Source of the DNA: Cheiracanthium punctorium
Lineage: Eukaryota; Arthropoda; Arachnida; Araneae; Cheiracanthiidae
Assembly (NCBI GenBank): GCA_038373885.1
Contig: JAWZYV010019969.1
Span: 806,001-870,000, forward strand
DNA length: 64,000 nucleotides
Direction: 5' to 3'
Position numbers and translations under genes: made by a program. Of the stretch, positions 10,060 through 21,043 are shown in pieces (the stretch's first letter is position 1; every line of letters starts with the position of its first letter). The notes under the pieces are model-generated. The model saw only the letters and a list, made by a program, of their open reading frames with translations. It was not told the origin of the DNA and searched no databases.

Positions 10060-10567
10060 CATCGTTTCTAAACCTGTGGGGTGCGCCCCCAATGGGGGCG
10101 AGGAACGCTTGCAGGGGGGGCCCCCGAGAAAAACCAAAGAGCAAGTAGTGATGCATGTTTTTAAAAACTCATCTTATATATTCTCATTTTTACTCAAACA
10201 TATATCTATTTTCGCCAGGGGCGTAGCCAAGGGGGTGGGGGGGGTTAGCGGGGGTCATAACCCCCCTGAGGAATTTTTTGTCATACAAAATGTATATTCT
10301 TCACTAAATTATCACACACACGTTACATATATATGAGTTGTAGTAGTCGTAACCCCCCCCCCATGAAAAATTTCTGGCTACGCCCCTGATTTTCGCTTAA
10401 AATGTTCATTCAAACTTTATTGATAACATTATTTTGTAGAAAATTCGACTAAATGTTTATTATTAAAGATTAAAAAACTGAATGTATGCTGAAAAATGTG
10501 AGGGGAGGGTGCCACCGTAAGTTATCGTTTGCTTGGGTTCGCGACAATGAAAGGTTGAGAACCGCTG
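10060..10567. mobile_element. hAT MITE with CAGCGTTTCTCAACC ends, copy A1 (carries a nested MITE)
   Basis: Left end CATCGTTTCTAAACCTG, right end GGTTGAGAACCGCTG. These ends are of the CAGNGNTTCTCAACC type known from hAT-Charlie-like elements. Related copies are 15498-15827 and 55986-56298. The left flank is CTGTACAA (10052-10059) but the right flank is ACCTAAAA (10568-10575), so its own flanks do not match. Copy A2 shows the reciprocal mismatch. A second MITE sits inside at 10216-10388. Confidence 0.8.
10216..10388. mobile_element. hAT MITE, CAGGGGCGTAGCC family, nested copy
   Basis: CAGGGGCGTAGCCAAG at the left, GGCTACGCCCCTG at the right, exact 8-bp duplication ATTTTCGC at 10208-10215 and 10389-10396. 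The uninterrupted site survives in the sister copies at 15498 and 55986 (ATTTTCAC once), which confirms the insertion. 173 bp, nearly palindromic, with long C and G runs inside both ends. Confidence 0.92.
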
Positions 10568-12054
10568 ACCTAAAATATTTTGCAAGATTTTTGAATAACC
10601 CTGTATATATGATTAACTTTAAGTAAGTTGAAGAGTTATTGCATTTGAATAAATTGTTTTCATCTGGTAATGATTTTTTCTTTTGGACCTATGAAATGTG
10701 ATAGTAAATAAATATATTTTTTGTGTGTACCGTTGATAGAAGAATGTTATTAATCTTAGGTATCAAAATTTGACATTTTAAACTCCATTCTAAAAAAATT
10801 ATGTTTCTCAGTAACAGCTTTAATGCTGAAATGTAGATAAGTTCATTTTCATCCGTTTAAACTGTTTTATTTTGATTTATATTTCTTTTTTTTTATATTA
10901 ATTTATATTGAATTGTATCAGGTGATAGCTCTATAAAATATTTCTATACATAAAATATCCTGCTCAGCACATTTTTAATTAGATTGATTTTTTTTTATAG
11001 TTTTCTGATTGTAATTCTCCGAAAATTGAAAAGTATTTGTTTTTGCATAATATATTCCTCGGTAATATCCTACTCAAGCTTCTTATCGTATATGAAAGTG
11101 GCATTATTATAATTATTATTAATTTGCAATTCGTCTAGTATTTTTCTTTGGTTTTTCAAATTAATTTAATGTGAGTAAAATAACATCATTTGATGAAATA
11201 CTTTTGCTGTTCCTTTTAAAAAGTTTTTCATTAAAACACAAAGGAGCAGGTCTTTCGGCTCATTTCTTAGGAACCAATTACTGGAACACTTTTGCCAATC
11301 ACAGCAGCCAAAATATTTTATTGATTACAATTAATGGTGTCGCCACCATAACAACACAAGAACTAAGAAATTTTCGATATTCTGATATACCCTACACCAG
11401 TTTTGAAAATTTACTTAGGTTATGAAAACAAATGTTTGTTTCAAGTTAGTTTGGTAATTAGCAATTACTAGTAAATTTTTATATTGCCCTCAAAGTGTCA
11501 GTCACTGGAGCAGATAACGTATGTTCTTTATTTATAAATTTAGTTTGTTAAATTGCAGATAATTTTCAGGTAAAACAAGTTTTTCTTTTTCATCAGCAGT
11601 GTGAACAATTCATAGGAAAAAAGTGATGCGAGTCAAGGATTTTAAATTAATCTTATCAAATGTTATTGTCTAGAGAATAATAGGCCCTTTTCAAAAACCT
11701 TCAGTTTATTGTAATAATGTGTGTAAAACCACCAGAAGTTGCATTAACTGAATCATTTAATTAAATTTACAAGTAACCATTCAACTCTATTGAATGAAAA
11801 GCACCACAAAAATATCTACGGTATTTCTTATTTGATAATTAAAAGTTTACCTTGGAGCACTCCTATGACACTGTAAATCTGCTAATAAATTGGTCAGCTG
11901 CGCAGTTAAAAATTGCAGTGGCTGTCGTGAAAGAATGATAGATTCCTTATGAGTATGGGGAGGGCAATTTTTCGACAACGGGACCTAAATGTTGGGATAG
12001 TCGGTAGCATTCAGGCGCTTGAAAACTAATTTACATCACAAGACTTTTTTTTAA
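10568..12054. repeat. Block A segment S3 (shared with block B, inverted)
   Basis: Begins ACCTAAAATATTTTGCAAG and matches the complement of about 54400-55985 over its length, with scattered substitutions. Shared phrases include TGTGTGTACCGTTGATA, TATTAATCTTAGGTATC and GGGATAGTCGGTAGC. An 84-codon plus-strand frame at 11171-11425 is not protein-like and is not preserved as a frame in the other copy, so I do not call it a gene. Confidence 0.8.
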
Positions 12055-13478
12055 CCCTCTGCTTGAAAGTTGCTTCCTAAGAAGTATTAGAAAAGTAATC
12101 GAGGCAATTAGAAAAAATTAAAAATAAAAAAAGAAAGAAAACGTGAAACACTTTCAGATTTTAAATACCGACCAAAGTGCTAATGTTAAAAGCGTATCGT
12201 AGTTTATGCGTCGTCCCTATTTTTCATCCTTATTACATTATGTTGGAAAGTGTATCGTTATTCATGACTGTGCCGTATTTTGCTTCCTTGTTTCATAAAA
12301 CCCATCTTTTGAATTGAAATCTATCTTAAAATCGCCTACTGAGATTATTTTACAATCGTTGCCAAGTATAATACAACTATACTTGACCATTTTAAATATT
12401 GTTTCGAATGTCCATCATAATCCATGAGTGTGCCATGTTTCTCTTTCTGGTTTAACTCCTACTTTAACGCCCTGTCTCTCGCCAAGGTAGCGATCATTAA
12501 ACATATGGAGCTACCACGATGATTTTTTGTATTTATGTGACAATCGTAATTTAGAATTAAAATGGCGATTTGGAACAGCATATAAGTAAAGCATTCCGTT
12601 ATATTTTTTATTTATTTTGGGTTGCCAATTAATGCAGTTTTAATAATTAAGTGTCTTCAAATTCTTTAACTGGTGCGTTTATCGCTAATTTGTTCACTGT
12701 AGTTTTCATCTAGTTCTTTTGGAAGCGTTGAAACTTGTGCATAAGTCCTAGAGACCCATGACTACAAATCTCAGCAAAGTGCGGGATTTTTTAGGTCGGC
12801 GAGAGCGGTGGCGTTAAAATAGGAATCAACTCTTGCTTGTACCGTAAAACACATCTTTGGAATCGAAATCTATCTTAAAATCGCCTACTGGAACTGTTTT
12901 ACAATCTTCTCCAGGCATATTCCAACTATATCCGTAGACATTTTAAATAATGCAGGTTGGAATGGGCCTGATAATCTATGAGTGTACCGTGTTTTCCTTC
13001 CTGGTTCCATAAAACACTTCTTCGGAATAGAAATCTATATTGAAATCGCCTACCAAAACTGTTTACAATTTTCGCCTGGCGTACTCAAACTATACTTCCC
13101 TTTATAAATACCATTTGGAAAGTGTATCATAATCTATCAGTGTACCGTATTTGTCTTCGCTGTTATATAAAACACTTCTTTGGAATTAAAATCTATTTTA
13201 AAATCGCCTACTAAGACTATTTTACAATATTCACCAGGTGTTTTCTGGCTATCCTTGAAACATATTTATAAAAAAAAAACCACACAATTCATTTAAAAAA
13301 AAAAAAAAAAAAAAAAAATTTGAAAAGTGGTTCGACGTGCTAATTGTAGGAAAAAGTGTGGGAGAAATTAATAGCACACTGGTGCTAAAGAATAGCAGTT
13401 TTAATAAACCTCCTATTTATTTATTTTTTATCTAGAGTAATGTATTATTACTTTTTTCTGCACGTCATCTTCTTAACT
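12055..13478. repeat. Satellite-like block 1, inserted in block A
   Basis: Absent from the matching place in block B, where the flanking sequences join directly. Contains diverged monomers of about 155-170 bp with the recurring phrases CATAAAACACTTCTTTGGAA, GAAATCTATCTTAAAATCGC and GTGTATCATAATC. Monomer starts are clear near 12292, 12840, 13008 and 13165. A non-repeat segment at about 12460-12830 interrupts them and is shared in the same position by block 2 at 46.5-47.6 kb. The block ends with an A run at 13296-13318. Confidence 0.65.
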
Positions 13479-13569
13479 AAACTGAGAAAATACAAATAAT
13501 GCACAGATAAATACCATTACCTGTTCTGCCAAAGTGAAAAATATCGATTAATACTGCTGTTCGGCAGTA

Positions 13570-13800
13570 ATACTTTTGTTCGGCTTTTCTTTTTCCCTTG
13601 TGGGAACATGCTTGCTTGTTTATCTGTTTTCAGTTCCCTCTGTTCTTAGTGACGAAGGGCTTTGACTAAGGAAGACTAAAACAATTTTTAGTCGAAACGT
13701 ACGTATCTACTTTCCTGTTACATCTTATGTGTGTTTTTTACAAAGTTTTTTATTTACTTTAGCTTTTAACACCAATATTTTGAGTGTTTTTTCCGAACGC
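13570..13800 (+). mobile_element. Penelope-like terminal fragment
   Basis: Contains CAGTTCCCTCTGTTCTTAGT, then GACGAAGGGCTTTGAC, a stem-loop, GTCGAAACGTACGTATC, and a tail with ACATCTTATGTGTG and TTTATTTACTTTAGC. The right arm of the fold-back at 35400-35652 has the same order of phrases. Assignment to Penelope-like elements rests on this hairpin plus GAAACGT layout, which I associate with their ends; no protein region is present. Confidence 0.4.
13666..13697 (+). ncRNA. Hammerhead-like core, degenerate copy
   Basis: Layout: CTAAGGA, then stem GACTAAAA / TTTTAGTC around a CAAT loop, then GAAAC. The hammerhead consensus is CUGANGA - stem II - GAAA. Here the first box is changed at one conserved base and one extra A precedes the stem, so cleavage is unlikely. 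The stem differs from the 35.55-kb copy at two pairs but stays paired. Confidence 0.3.
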
Positions 13801-14104
13801 TAGTTTGTTTTGAAATCGTTTAGAAAAATGTTAATTTCCAAAAGTAATAAGTAAAATTAGCCTCGACATGTGACAATTATCATTTAATGATTTCAGTTGA
13901 ACGTTTGAACATATATATTCAGCTAAATCACAACCTATTAAAAAAAATCAAGTTTTGCCTTTAAGAGTTTTCATTTAAAGTTACAGACAAAATTTTGAAA
14001 CAATTTCCATTAAGAGTTGAACAAAATTTTTCAAAATTATATAGAATGGAAGTTTGATTCAACCTGTCTTATTACGGGAAGCTGCCACTCTAATGATCTT
14101 GAGT

Positions 14105-14460
14105 TTGGTGTGTTTTACCCCATATGTAACGCGAATGTGTCTTAAAATCCCTTAAAAATTCCTTGACCAAAGACATCTCCCCCCACCAGGGGCGTAGCCA
14201 GAAATTTTTCATGGGGGGGGGGGTTACGACTACTGCAACTCCTATATATGTATACATATGTATGATAATGTAGTGAAGTATATACATTTTGTATGGCAAA
14301 AAATTTCTCATGGGTGGTTATGACCCCCCTAACCCCCCCCCCCTTGGCTACGCCTCTGGCCCCCACTCAGGTAGATAGCCGCCGTATAGTTTTGTCCTGT
14401 AACCCCAATAACCAATAACCCAATAACACAACCACACAACCACAATAATACTACTGAAGA
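14105..14460 (+). mobile_element. SINE-type body inside segment S4, split by a MITE
   Basis: CCATATGTAACGCGAATGTG and the following TTAAAAATTCCTTGACC resemble the body of the SINE at 17020 (AGATGTAACGTTAATACGC...TTAGAAATTCCTCCTACC). The tail CCAATAACCAATAACCC is simple-sequence-like. The matching stretch in block B is about 52985-53130, without the MITE. Confidence 0.5.
14187..14358. mobile_element. hAT MITE, CAGGGGCGTAGCC family
   Basis: CAGGGGCGTAGCCAGAAATT at the left and GGCTACGCCTCTG at the right. The flanking 8-mers CCCCCCAC (14179-14186) and GCCCCCAC (14359-14366) match at 7 of 8. It is absent from the corresponding place in block B. 172 bp. Confidence 0.85.
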
Positions 14461-14753
14461 AATAATGACTGCCTTATTTCTCTATAACTTAGCAACATAT
14501 TTCAAATTGTTTATAAATTACCTTCAAGACTCCAATGAATTTTACTCAGACATGTTTCAGCTACTTTTGCCTTCATTCACTGTGCAAAGCTCAAAATATT
14601 CCTAGGCTAACGGGTTGTTTTAAACAGAAGTATGAAATGTTTTTCTTTCCGTTTCCTGATTTGATAAATTTAAAGACCAGAATAGATCCTACCCCTCTTT
14701 AGTTACAATAACGAATGTCACTGTCGTGCAATTTATAAATTACATAAAGGGAG

Positions 14754-14856
14754 CAGGGCCGTACCCAGAAAAAAAATCGGGGGGGGGTGGGCAAAAGCTG
14801 ATAAAGGGCTAAATTTTTCACAAAAGAGGACCGTCCCCCCCCCGGGTACGGCCTTG
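14754..14856. mobile_element. Short hAT MITE, CAGGGCCGTACCCAG family
   Basis: CAGGGCCGTACCCAG at the left and GGGTACGGCCTTG at the right. The flanks AAAGGGAG and GAAGAGAG match at 6 of 8, so a decayed target duplication is possible. In block B the same family forms both outer boundaries (52836 and 57015). A longer relative is at 57514-57689. Confidence 0.6.
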
Positions 14857-15497
14857 GAAGAGAGGCAATCTGCGGTGTTACAATTAATTCAGTGTCAGAA
14901 TACAATTTTTTTGGGTCTGTTTTTTGAAAACACAAAATACTTATAAAATGCATTTAAAAAAAAAATTCTTAAAGTACTTTGTTTTTACGAGTGAAAATAC
15001 AAAATACAGTTACAAATGCATTTTGAAAATGTAATTCAAATACATGTATTTGCGATTCTGCCCAACTGTGTATCGAAAAAAAAATCTGAATCTTCTGAAC
15101 AAGGCAACTGATATAGTTCACTGTAATCTTTTTCGACAGCTAACACAATGGGCCAATGTTTAGTAAATTTAACTGATTTTATCTTGGACGATATTTCAGG
15201 AATTAGCATTTAAAATTGTTGGCAAATATTTCATTTTGCATTTTTTCAGTTTCATTGATTGCAACTCGCCATCATATCTACAAATTGCAACACATGCCAT
15301 TTTGTAGGATTGTTTTCTGCTCTTCCTAAATAATGGGTTACCGTTTGTCAATCGTGTTCAGAAACTTCAGAAATCAGGGATTTATTAAGTTTCTAACTTT
15401 TTCATTCTATCCGTAATAGTGGGAAAACAGTTGGAGTTAGACCAGGGGTTCTACATTAGTTCTTTCGACACATGAGCTCTTCTATAACCACCTAAAA
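14857..15497. repeat. Block A segment S1 (shared with block B, inverted)
   Basis: GAAGAGAGGCAATCTGC through ACCACCTAAAA matches the complement of about 56299-56948. Shared phrases include TTACGAGTGAAAATACAAAA, GGAAGAGCAGAAAACAATCC (as complement) and GGGAAAACAGTTGGAG. In block B, S1 lies directly upstream of the MITE and S3; here it lies downstream of S4. Confidence 0.8.
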
Positions 15498-15827
15498 CAG
15501 CGTTTCGCAACCAATAGGGCGTACCACCCAAGGGGGGCGCAGAATGTATGCAGGGGGGTCGCGAGAAAAACCAAAGAGCAAGTAGTGATGCATGTTTTTA
15601 AAAAATCATCTTATTTATGCTCATTTTTACTCTAAATGTATCTATTATTTTCACTTTAAATGTTCATTTAAACTTTACTGATAACATTATTTTGTAGAAA
15701 ATTCGACTAAATGTTCATTATTAAAGATTAAAAAACTGAATGTATGCCGAAAAATGTGAGAGGGGGGGGCGCCACCGTATGTTAGCCTTTGTTAGGGTTC
15801 GCCACAATAAAAGGTTGAGAACCGCTG
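15498..15827. mobile_element. hAT MITE with CAGCGTTTCTCAACC ends, copy A2
   Basis: CAGCGTTTCGCAACC at the left, GGTTGAGAACCGCTG at the right, same orientation as copy A1. Left flank ACCTAAAA (15490-15497), right flank CTGTACAG (15828-15835). These pair with the right and left flanks of A1 respectively, not with each other. Confidence 0.85.
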
Positions 15828-15835
15828 CTGTACAG

Positions 15836-16767
15836 CATTGATTTGATATTCAACCGATTTTTTTGTTTCGCTTTATAAACTTCGAAACCTGCGTTGATGA
15901 TTTTATAATAGCTTAGAAATAATATACGTATATACAGTGATTTTTTTTTTCTTTTTTAAAGCAGAACACTGGTTAATGATGATTTCAGAACCTGAGGATA
16001 CTATAAACCAGATTTATACAGGGCGTCCCAAAAAGGGTGGTAACGGTCTTTAATTCTTTATCTATTAGAGATAAGTGGACAGTGTAAATTGAAAAAAAAT
16101 GTTTAAACTGAGGTCAGGACTCCGTTAAAAAAATCCTTCTCGTTAATTTTCAAAAAGTTTTTATACGACCTTCGAAAAGTTTTTATACACTTTCTAAATT
16201 TGTATACGACCCCGTACAAAGACATTCCCATAGGAATGAGGTGATTTACAAAATTTGATAATTATATTTTTAAAAATTATATTTTAAGATAACCCCTCAT
16301 CCTAGGCCTATCGTCCACCCTTAGCGTTGCCATCACAACACAAACAAACAAACTAGCATGGAATAAGTCTTCAGAGGGTTCAAAAGTTGTAGAAAGAAGG
16401 GATATGGAAAAATCCGTCTTTGGGGCCATTCTCTGCACCCTGCAGTCTGAATCATGGTAAATTCTGCAAACGCAGAACATGAAAATGTAATTGTTGCTTC
16501 GAAAGCTCTCTGGCCAATTGCAGAGCGGGACCAGATCCTTTATATAAAGTGGAAATCTCCTTAATTGGGCAGCTTCTTTTTTATTGATTTCCACTGAGGG
16601 GAAGACCGACTTATCCTGTATCTCCCGCCTAAATTTTGAACCAATTTCAGAGCTGGATGACCTAAGAGCTGGATTGGTACCCCAAACAAATATGGACTGA
16701 AGATGGGAAACATTGAAGTCATGAAACATTTTTCGTGCATTAGTTCCCTACAGCGTACACGGTTTAA
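15836..16767. other. Mixed repeat debris; one long chance or relic frame
   Basis: ACAGGGCGTCCCAAAAAGGG at 16019 has the style of a DNA-element terminus, with no partner found. A 150-codon minus-strand frame (16729-16277) starts MFHDFNVSHLQSIFVWGTNP and ends VDDRPRMRGYLKI. The G+C content is locally higher. I do not recognise any domain, and it overlaps a dispersed-repeat area, so I do not call it a gene. Confidence 0.4.
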
Positions 16768-16880
16768 ATCAGCCTCAGTCGAGAAAGGAGTTTACCCTTC
16801 TAGGCACTGTCCAAGAAGGCGCTTCTTCCCTTTCGGTGTTCCAATGGGAACCGAGTTTAAACAGCTGTTCTACTGCCGGA
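16768..16880. repeat. Dispersed repeat, copy 2 (shared with 2.09 kb)
   Basis: CAGTCGAGAAAGGAGTTTACC through ATGGGAACCGAGTTTAAAC parallels 2085-2215. Confidence 0.5.
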
Positions 16881-17019
16881 CACATGAAAAATTTCTTTCA
16901 CCTAATGTTTTGCTGTCTTTTGGTGAAAGGAATTTTTGCAAAACAGTATGTTTTGATGTCTTTGCGAGTGCATTTGGAAAATCTTTAGAGATACCGATGT
17001 GTTGGGGAAAAAAGTAGGG

Positions 17020-17190
17020 GCCGAAGTGTGAAAGTCCCGGGTTCGGGTTCCATCGCGCGGCTGTCGATCTAACGGTCTGGAGTTTTGGTAGGTTTTCTCC
17101 AGATGTAACGTTAATACGCGTTAGAACCCCTTAGAAATTCCTCCTACCAAGGCACCCCCCATAGGCAGATCGCACTAGCGTAGCGTTGCC
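17020..17190 (+). mobile_element. SINE copy, 5' truncated
   Basis: A B-box-like GGTTCGGGTTC at 17039-17049 is followed by a body with GGTTTTCTCCAGATGTAACG and GTTAGAACCCCTTAGAAA. The order matches other SINE copies at 24.2, 25.6 and 26.4 kb. The tRNA-like A box is not clear, so the 5' part is lost or decayed. Confidence 0.5.
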
Positions 17191-18487
17191 ATAATCACAA
17201 GCAAACATTAACAATAAAATTGAAAGAAAACGGCAGTTTTTCTTAGTTAATAGTGAAAAAAAAACATCAGATTTTTTGCAAAAATATTTTATTGTGTATT
17301 TTTTACAAATATATCACTTTGCAATAAGAAATTAAAAAACAAGCATGTAATACCTGGAGATTTTTAATTGACTCTACTATTTCTCGTGTCTAACTTTAGT
17401 AAAACTTATTTGTATCAATAAGTTGTGTGACATATTTCGACTGAAATAAACAATATTATCCAACTTATCGTTTGAATAAAATTTTGTGTCAGTTCATTAT
17501 TTCATTTGAGAACAAAGTTCATTTTGTGTATAAGTAAATGAAAGAAAGGAATTAAAGAAAATTGCTTCAGTAATCATTGCTGCAAACATCAGTCTTTTTT
17601 TTTATAGTTTTACATAATGTTTAGATGTTGATTGAGTTTTTGGTTAGTGCTAAGTATATCAAAATATGATAAAATTCTTTACTGAATAATACATCTTTAA
17701 AATAATGATTTTTTGTTAAAAAAATTATTCGTAGTTAATATTATAAAAAGTATACTTATGAAGTTTTCAGATCATACTTGAGAGTCTTTAAAGTCTTAAT
17801 CTTGATTTAAATTTTGCATCCTGATATAGACAGCGTTGAAAATATCTTTATATTTTACCTTTAATTTAAATTCTCAGATTAATAGAGGATCATATTTTTA
17901 ACGTATTTAACTTATCTTAAATTTCCTTCAGGGGTAGATCCACGTAAAGGAAATCCATGCGTTCAATTACATCTTATAAGGGAAATAATCATCCGCCTCT
18001 AATGTGGTCCTGTAAATGCTCTTAAACCTCTAAACCCCAGACTTATTCATTTCTCCTTTCAGAAAATTGCCGAATGGGTTAAACTCGTTATACAAAATTA
18101 GATTACAATTTCGCACCGCATTCAGTAATTCCATTACATAACTTTACAGCACACGTTAGAAATGTGTATTAAAAGTTGAAATGGAATAATTTCGTTAGCC
18201 ATTGTGATGTGTTCCGCTGTTCTATTTAATGAATTAATTAAATGTTGCGTGTCCAGTTGTTTACACGAAAATTATCTCAACCAAATTCCTACTCGCTTGG
18301 ACGAATTACAGGCAGTATAGTCGATTCACTGAACTTTTGCCATCTACCATTGCAATTAATATGTCCAATATGAAATAGCTCTCAAAATGAATCCACTAGT
18401 TACATAGCATTGATTGAGATATGGTTGTCAACCTTTACGGAATATAATTAACTACTTTTTGAAAGCAATAAATTTCTCTCAAAACTT
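17191..18487. other. No gene seen; A+T-rich
   Basis: No protein-like frame, tRNA or element boundary that I can support. Confidence 0.5.
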
Positions 18488-18730
18488 ACTTCAAGGGTTT
18501 GCTGAATAGTATATGGAAGAATTCAGTTTGCGATAATTTGTTAAGCAGTAATCTAAGCTATGATAATTTGTTAAGCAATAAATTGAGCAATGATAATTTG
18601 TTAAGCAATAAATAACTTTTTGATAGCAATAAATTTCTTCAACATTTTTAAAAGCATGAGAGTTAGTGCGATACTTCAAGGATTTGCTGAATAGTATCTT
18701 GAAGAATTCAATTTGCGATAATTTGTTAAT
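18488..18730. repeat. Local tandem duplication with ~30-bp sub-repeats
   Basis: A 57-bp phrase starting ACTTCAAGGGTTTGCTGAAT at 18488 recurs at 18673 with a few changes (offset 185). Between them GATAATTTGTTAAGCAATAA repeats three times at roughly 30-bp spacing, and AGCAATAAATTTCT occurs twice. This is a small minisatellite-like structure. Confidence 0.75.
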
Positions 18731-20877
18731 TATATTCTGTGATTGATGACATTTCTACGGATACGTTTGAAAAAAGAACTTTTCTCTTAGATTTAAGATC
18801 GGAGTCATACTATAGCAGCTAAAACTCTGTATAGCTGCCATTTGCGGTCCCAAAACTAAGTTTCAAATATGTAAACATAGGAAATCCAGTAACGCGCAGC
18901 GATCCCAGCGTTCAAAGAATGAAACATTTTCAGCGCTAACTGCTGACTATTTTTACAAGTTTTTAATTTCCCAACCTATCATGTAAAGTTAATGAACGCG
19001 AACTGGAAATTTTAATTATTTTTCACTTCGTGTTTACGCGGTTGCCGTAGTAACAAATAAATAAAAAAGGGGGAAATATTCTCTTTTGAGATGATTAACA
19101 TATTGAGATTATATTTGCTACGTGTGTGTGTGTATATCGTGGCTAGCGAAAAAGAGCTTTTAACCTGCCACGGTGTATATTTACGCAAGAAAATAGTTGA
19201 TCTTATTAATCCATTAAATTATGACTTTTAGGTTTTTAAAAATGAAAAAAAAATACTTATGTAGATACACAAACAAATCTTTAACGTAATTAACCCTTTA
19301 GAAACAGACAAACTTAAATAACCGAATCGAAATAAAATTAACCAAATCGAAATAAAATTATTATGTCAAATGCAGATACCGTAACTAGATGGGTAAACTA
19401 ATTGTAATCATTAACAATGATTACTTAATTTATTTATCGTATGCCTAGTACAATATAACACCATTTCTTTATGTGAGATAGATTTTTTATAATCCATGTT
19501 CATGTTATATCAGGCTTTTTTAAAGGGAGTTTATCTCTTTTCTTTACTCCATATCTGCCAAATACCGGTCAATAAACTTGAGGATGATTTTGTTACTCGT
19601 AGAAAGGGTTCGGGAAACTTTATACTAGTAAAAACTGCAATGCTACAAAATCCTATGTTCAAAACGCTTGTGGCGGAACGCATGAGAACAAACAGTGCCA
19701 TTATAATGACTTAAATTTCCAGAACTGTAATGTAACTTTTAACTTGTACAGTTTTCAGCAAGATCACCCACCACTATTTTCCAAATGTTAAAAATTAATG
19801 TATAGAATGTAATTTAAAATTCCCTGCGATCTGTTAATTATCTTTGTACACTTTTTTCCCAAAATATGCAACCGTTCGACACTCTTCAAGCATCGATTTT
19901 GTTAAATGGTAAACAGAAAGTTGCCGTTCACAGAAAGTGGTTAATTATATTCCGTAATGCTTGGTAGGAATGTCATTCTTTAAATAGAAATACTGGTGAA
20001 TAATCGCCCGGAAAAATCGTACAACTTGACAGCTGTGTTTTCATGAACTGAAATGTGAACCATAAAAATATACACGAATAAGGCCTACATAAGAAAGTAA
20101 AAAGAGTAGTTCACGTCATGATCCGCTCTTGTCCATTAAACAATAATCATTCTTATTTATCCTTTTTTTTTCTTTTGACATAAAAGACTTACACTAGATT
20201 TACAACTACTTGATTTTATAAATCGTTTATTGTATAATTTGCGTGTGTTACAATGAAGTATTAGTTCAACTTTTAACACAAAATTTACTTTTACAATAGT
20301 AATTCATTAATTTTGTTTTTAATATATATTTAAAATCACTTGAAGTATAAAATTTGCTGAAGAGTAAATCATTATATTTGAAAGAAGAATCTTAGATGAA
20401 ACAATGAAATTCATTTAGTAGTTTCTTTTGTCTGTTGATCTTAGTTCTAAATAAAATAAATATTTAAAATGAAATGAAATTAACTATGAAAAAACTGAAC
20501 GAAACGATCCTTTTATTCCTATGTTTTCGTATGTTTGGTATGCATTTAATGTTCTCTTTTTCTTTAAAAATCTTACTTTACTTGAAATGTAAAGTTTTTT
20601 TTAATGTTTTTTTATGCATATAATTTCATTCTGCCTACAGTTATATTTATTTTTTTGTACCCCGGTATTTTTTATACCGTTGTTCCATATTATTATTTTT
20701 TTCTACAATTTTCTTTCCATAGATTAACGAAATTATGTTCCCTCATTATTTTCTGTTGTTTATATCCCGCATTGCATTTAGTTTTTGGTTGAACATTGAT
20801 CTAGTGAGGATAGCGAACTCTAGTCAAACCTAGAAATTATAATTTATGACTTTATTCTTTTTAATTGATTATTTAAA
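18731..20877. other. No gene seen; possible MITE remains near 19.9-20.0 kb
   Basis: AGAAAGTGGTTAATTATATTCC (from 19934) and ATCGTACAACTTGACAGCTG near 20020 resemble interior and end of the CATAGCTGCCAAC MITEs, but a full element could not be delimited. Confidence 0.4.
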
Positions 20878-20883
20878 TCATTG

Positions 20884-21043
20884 CATAGCTGCAAACCGCT
20901 CCGTTTTTATCGGAACATTTTCTACCACTATTTTTTCTTTTATAATTTAAGGTTAAGATGTCTATATTTTTTATTTTAAAGAAGACTTTTCGAAGATAGT
21001 GGCAGAAAATGCTCGGATTGAAACGGAAGTGTTGGCAGCTATG
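20884..21043. mobile_element. Palindromic MITE, CATAGCTGCCAAC family
   Basis: Left CATAGCTGCAAACCGCTCCG; complement of right CATAGCTGCCAACACTTCCG. The inverted similarity continues for about 50 bases (TTTTCTACCACTAT versus TTTTCTGCCACTAT). TCATTG flanks both sides (20878-20883, 21044-21049): a 6-bp match, not the 8 usual for hAT. Confidence 0.7.

Larger units (their letters stand above)
13479..14487. repeat. Block A segment S4 (shared with block B, inverted, in pieces)
   Basis: 13480-13560 matches the complement of about 54290-54390, and 13840-14487 matches the complement of about 52940-53420. The part between (13570-13800) is not shared and looks like a Penelope-type fragment. Confidence 0.7.

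Noticed and set aside
11171..11425. 84-codon plus-strand frame in segment S3
   Set aside because: The inverted copy in block B carries changes that do not preserve the frame.
16277..16729. 150-codon minus-strand frame
   Set aside because: No recognisable domain, lies in a repeat-rich area next to a dispersed repeat, and no splice or promoter context supports it.
18488..18730. CRISPR-like array (repeat-spacer look of the GATAATTTGTTAAGC units)
   Set aside because: Only three diverged units, no regular unique spacers, and the setting is clearly an animal-type repeat landscape.
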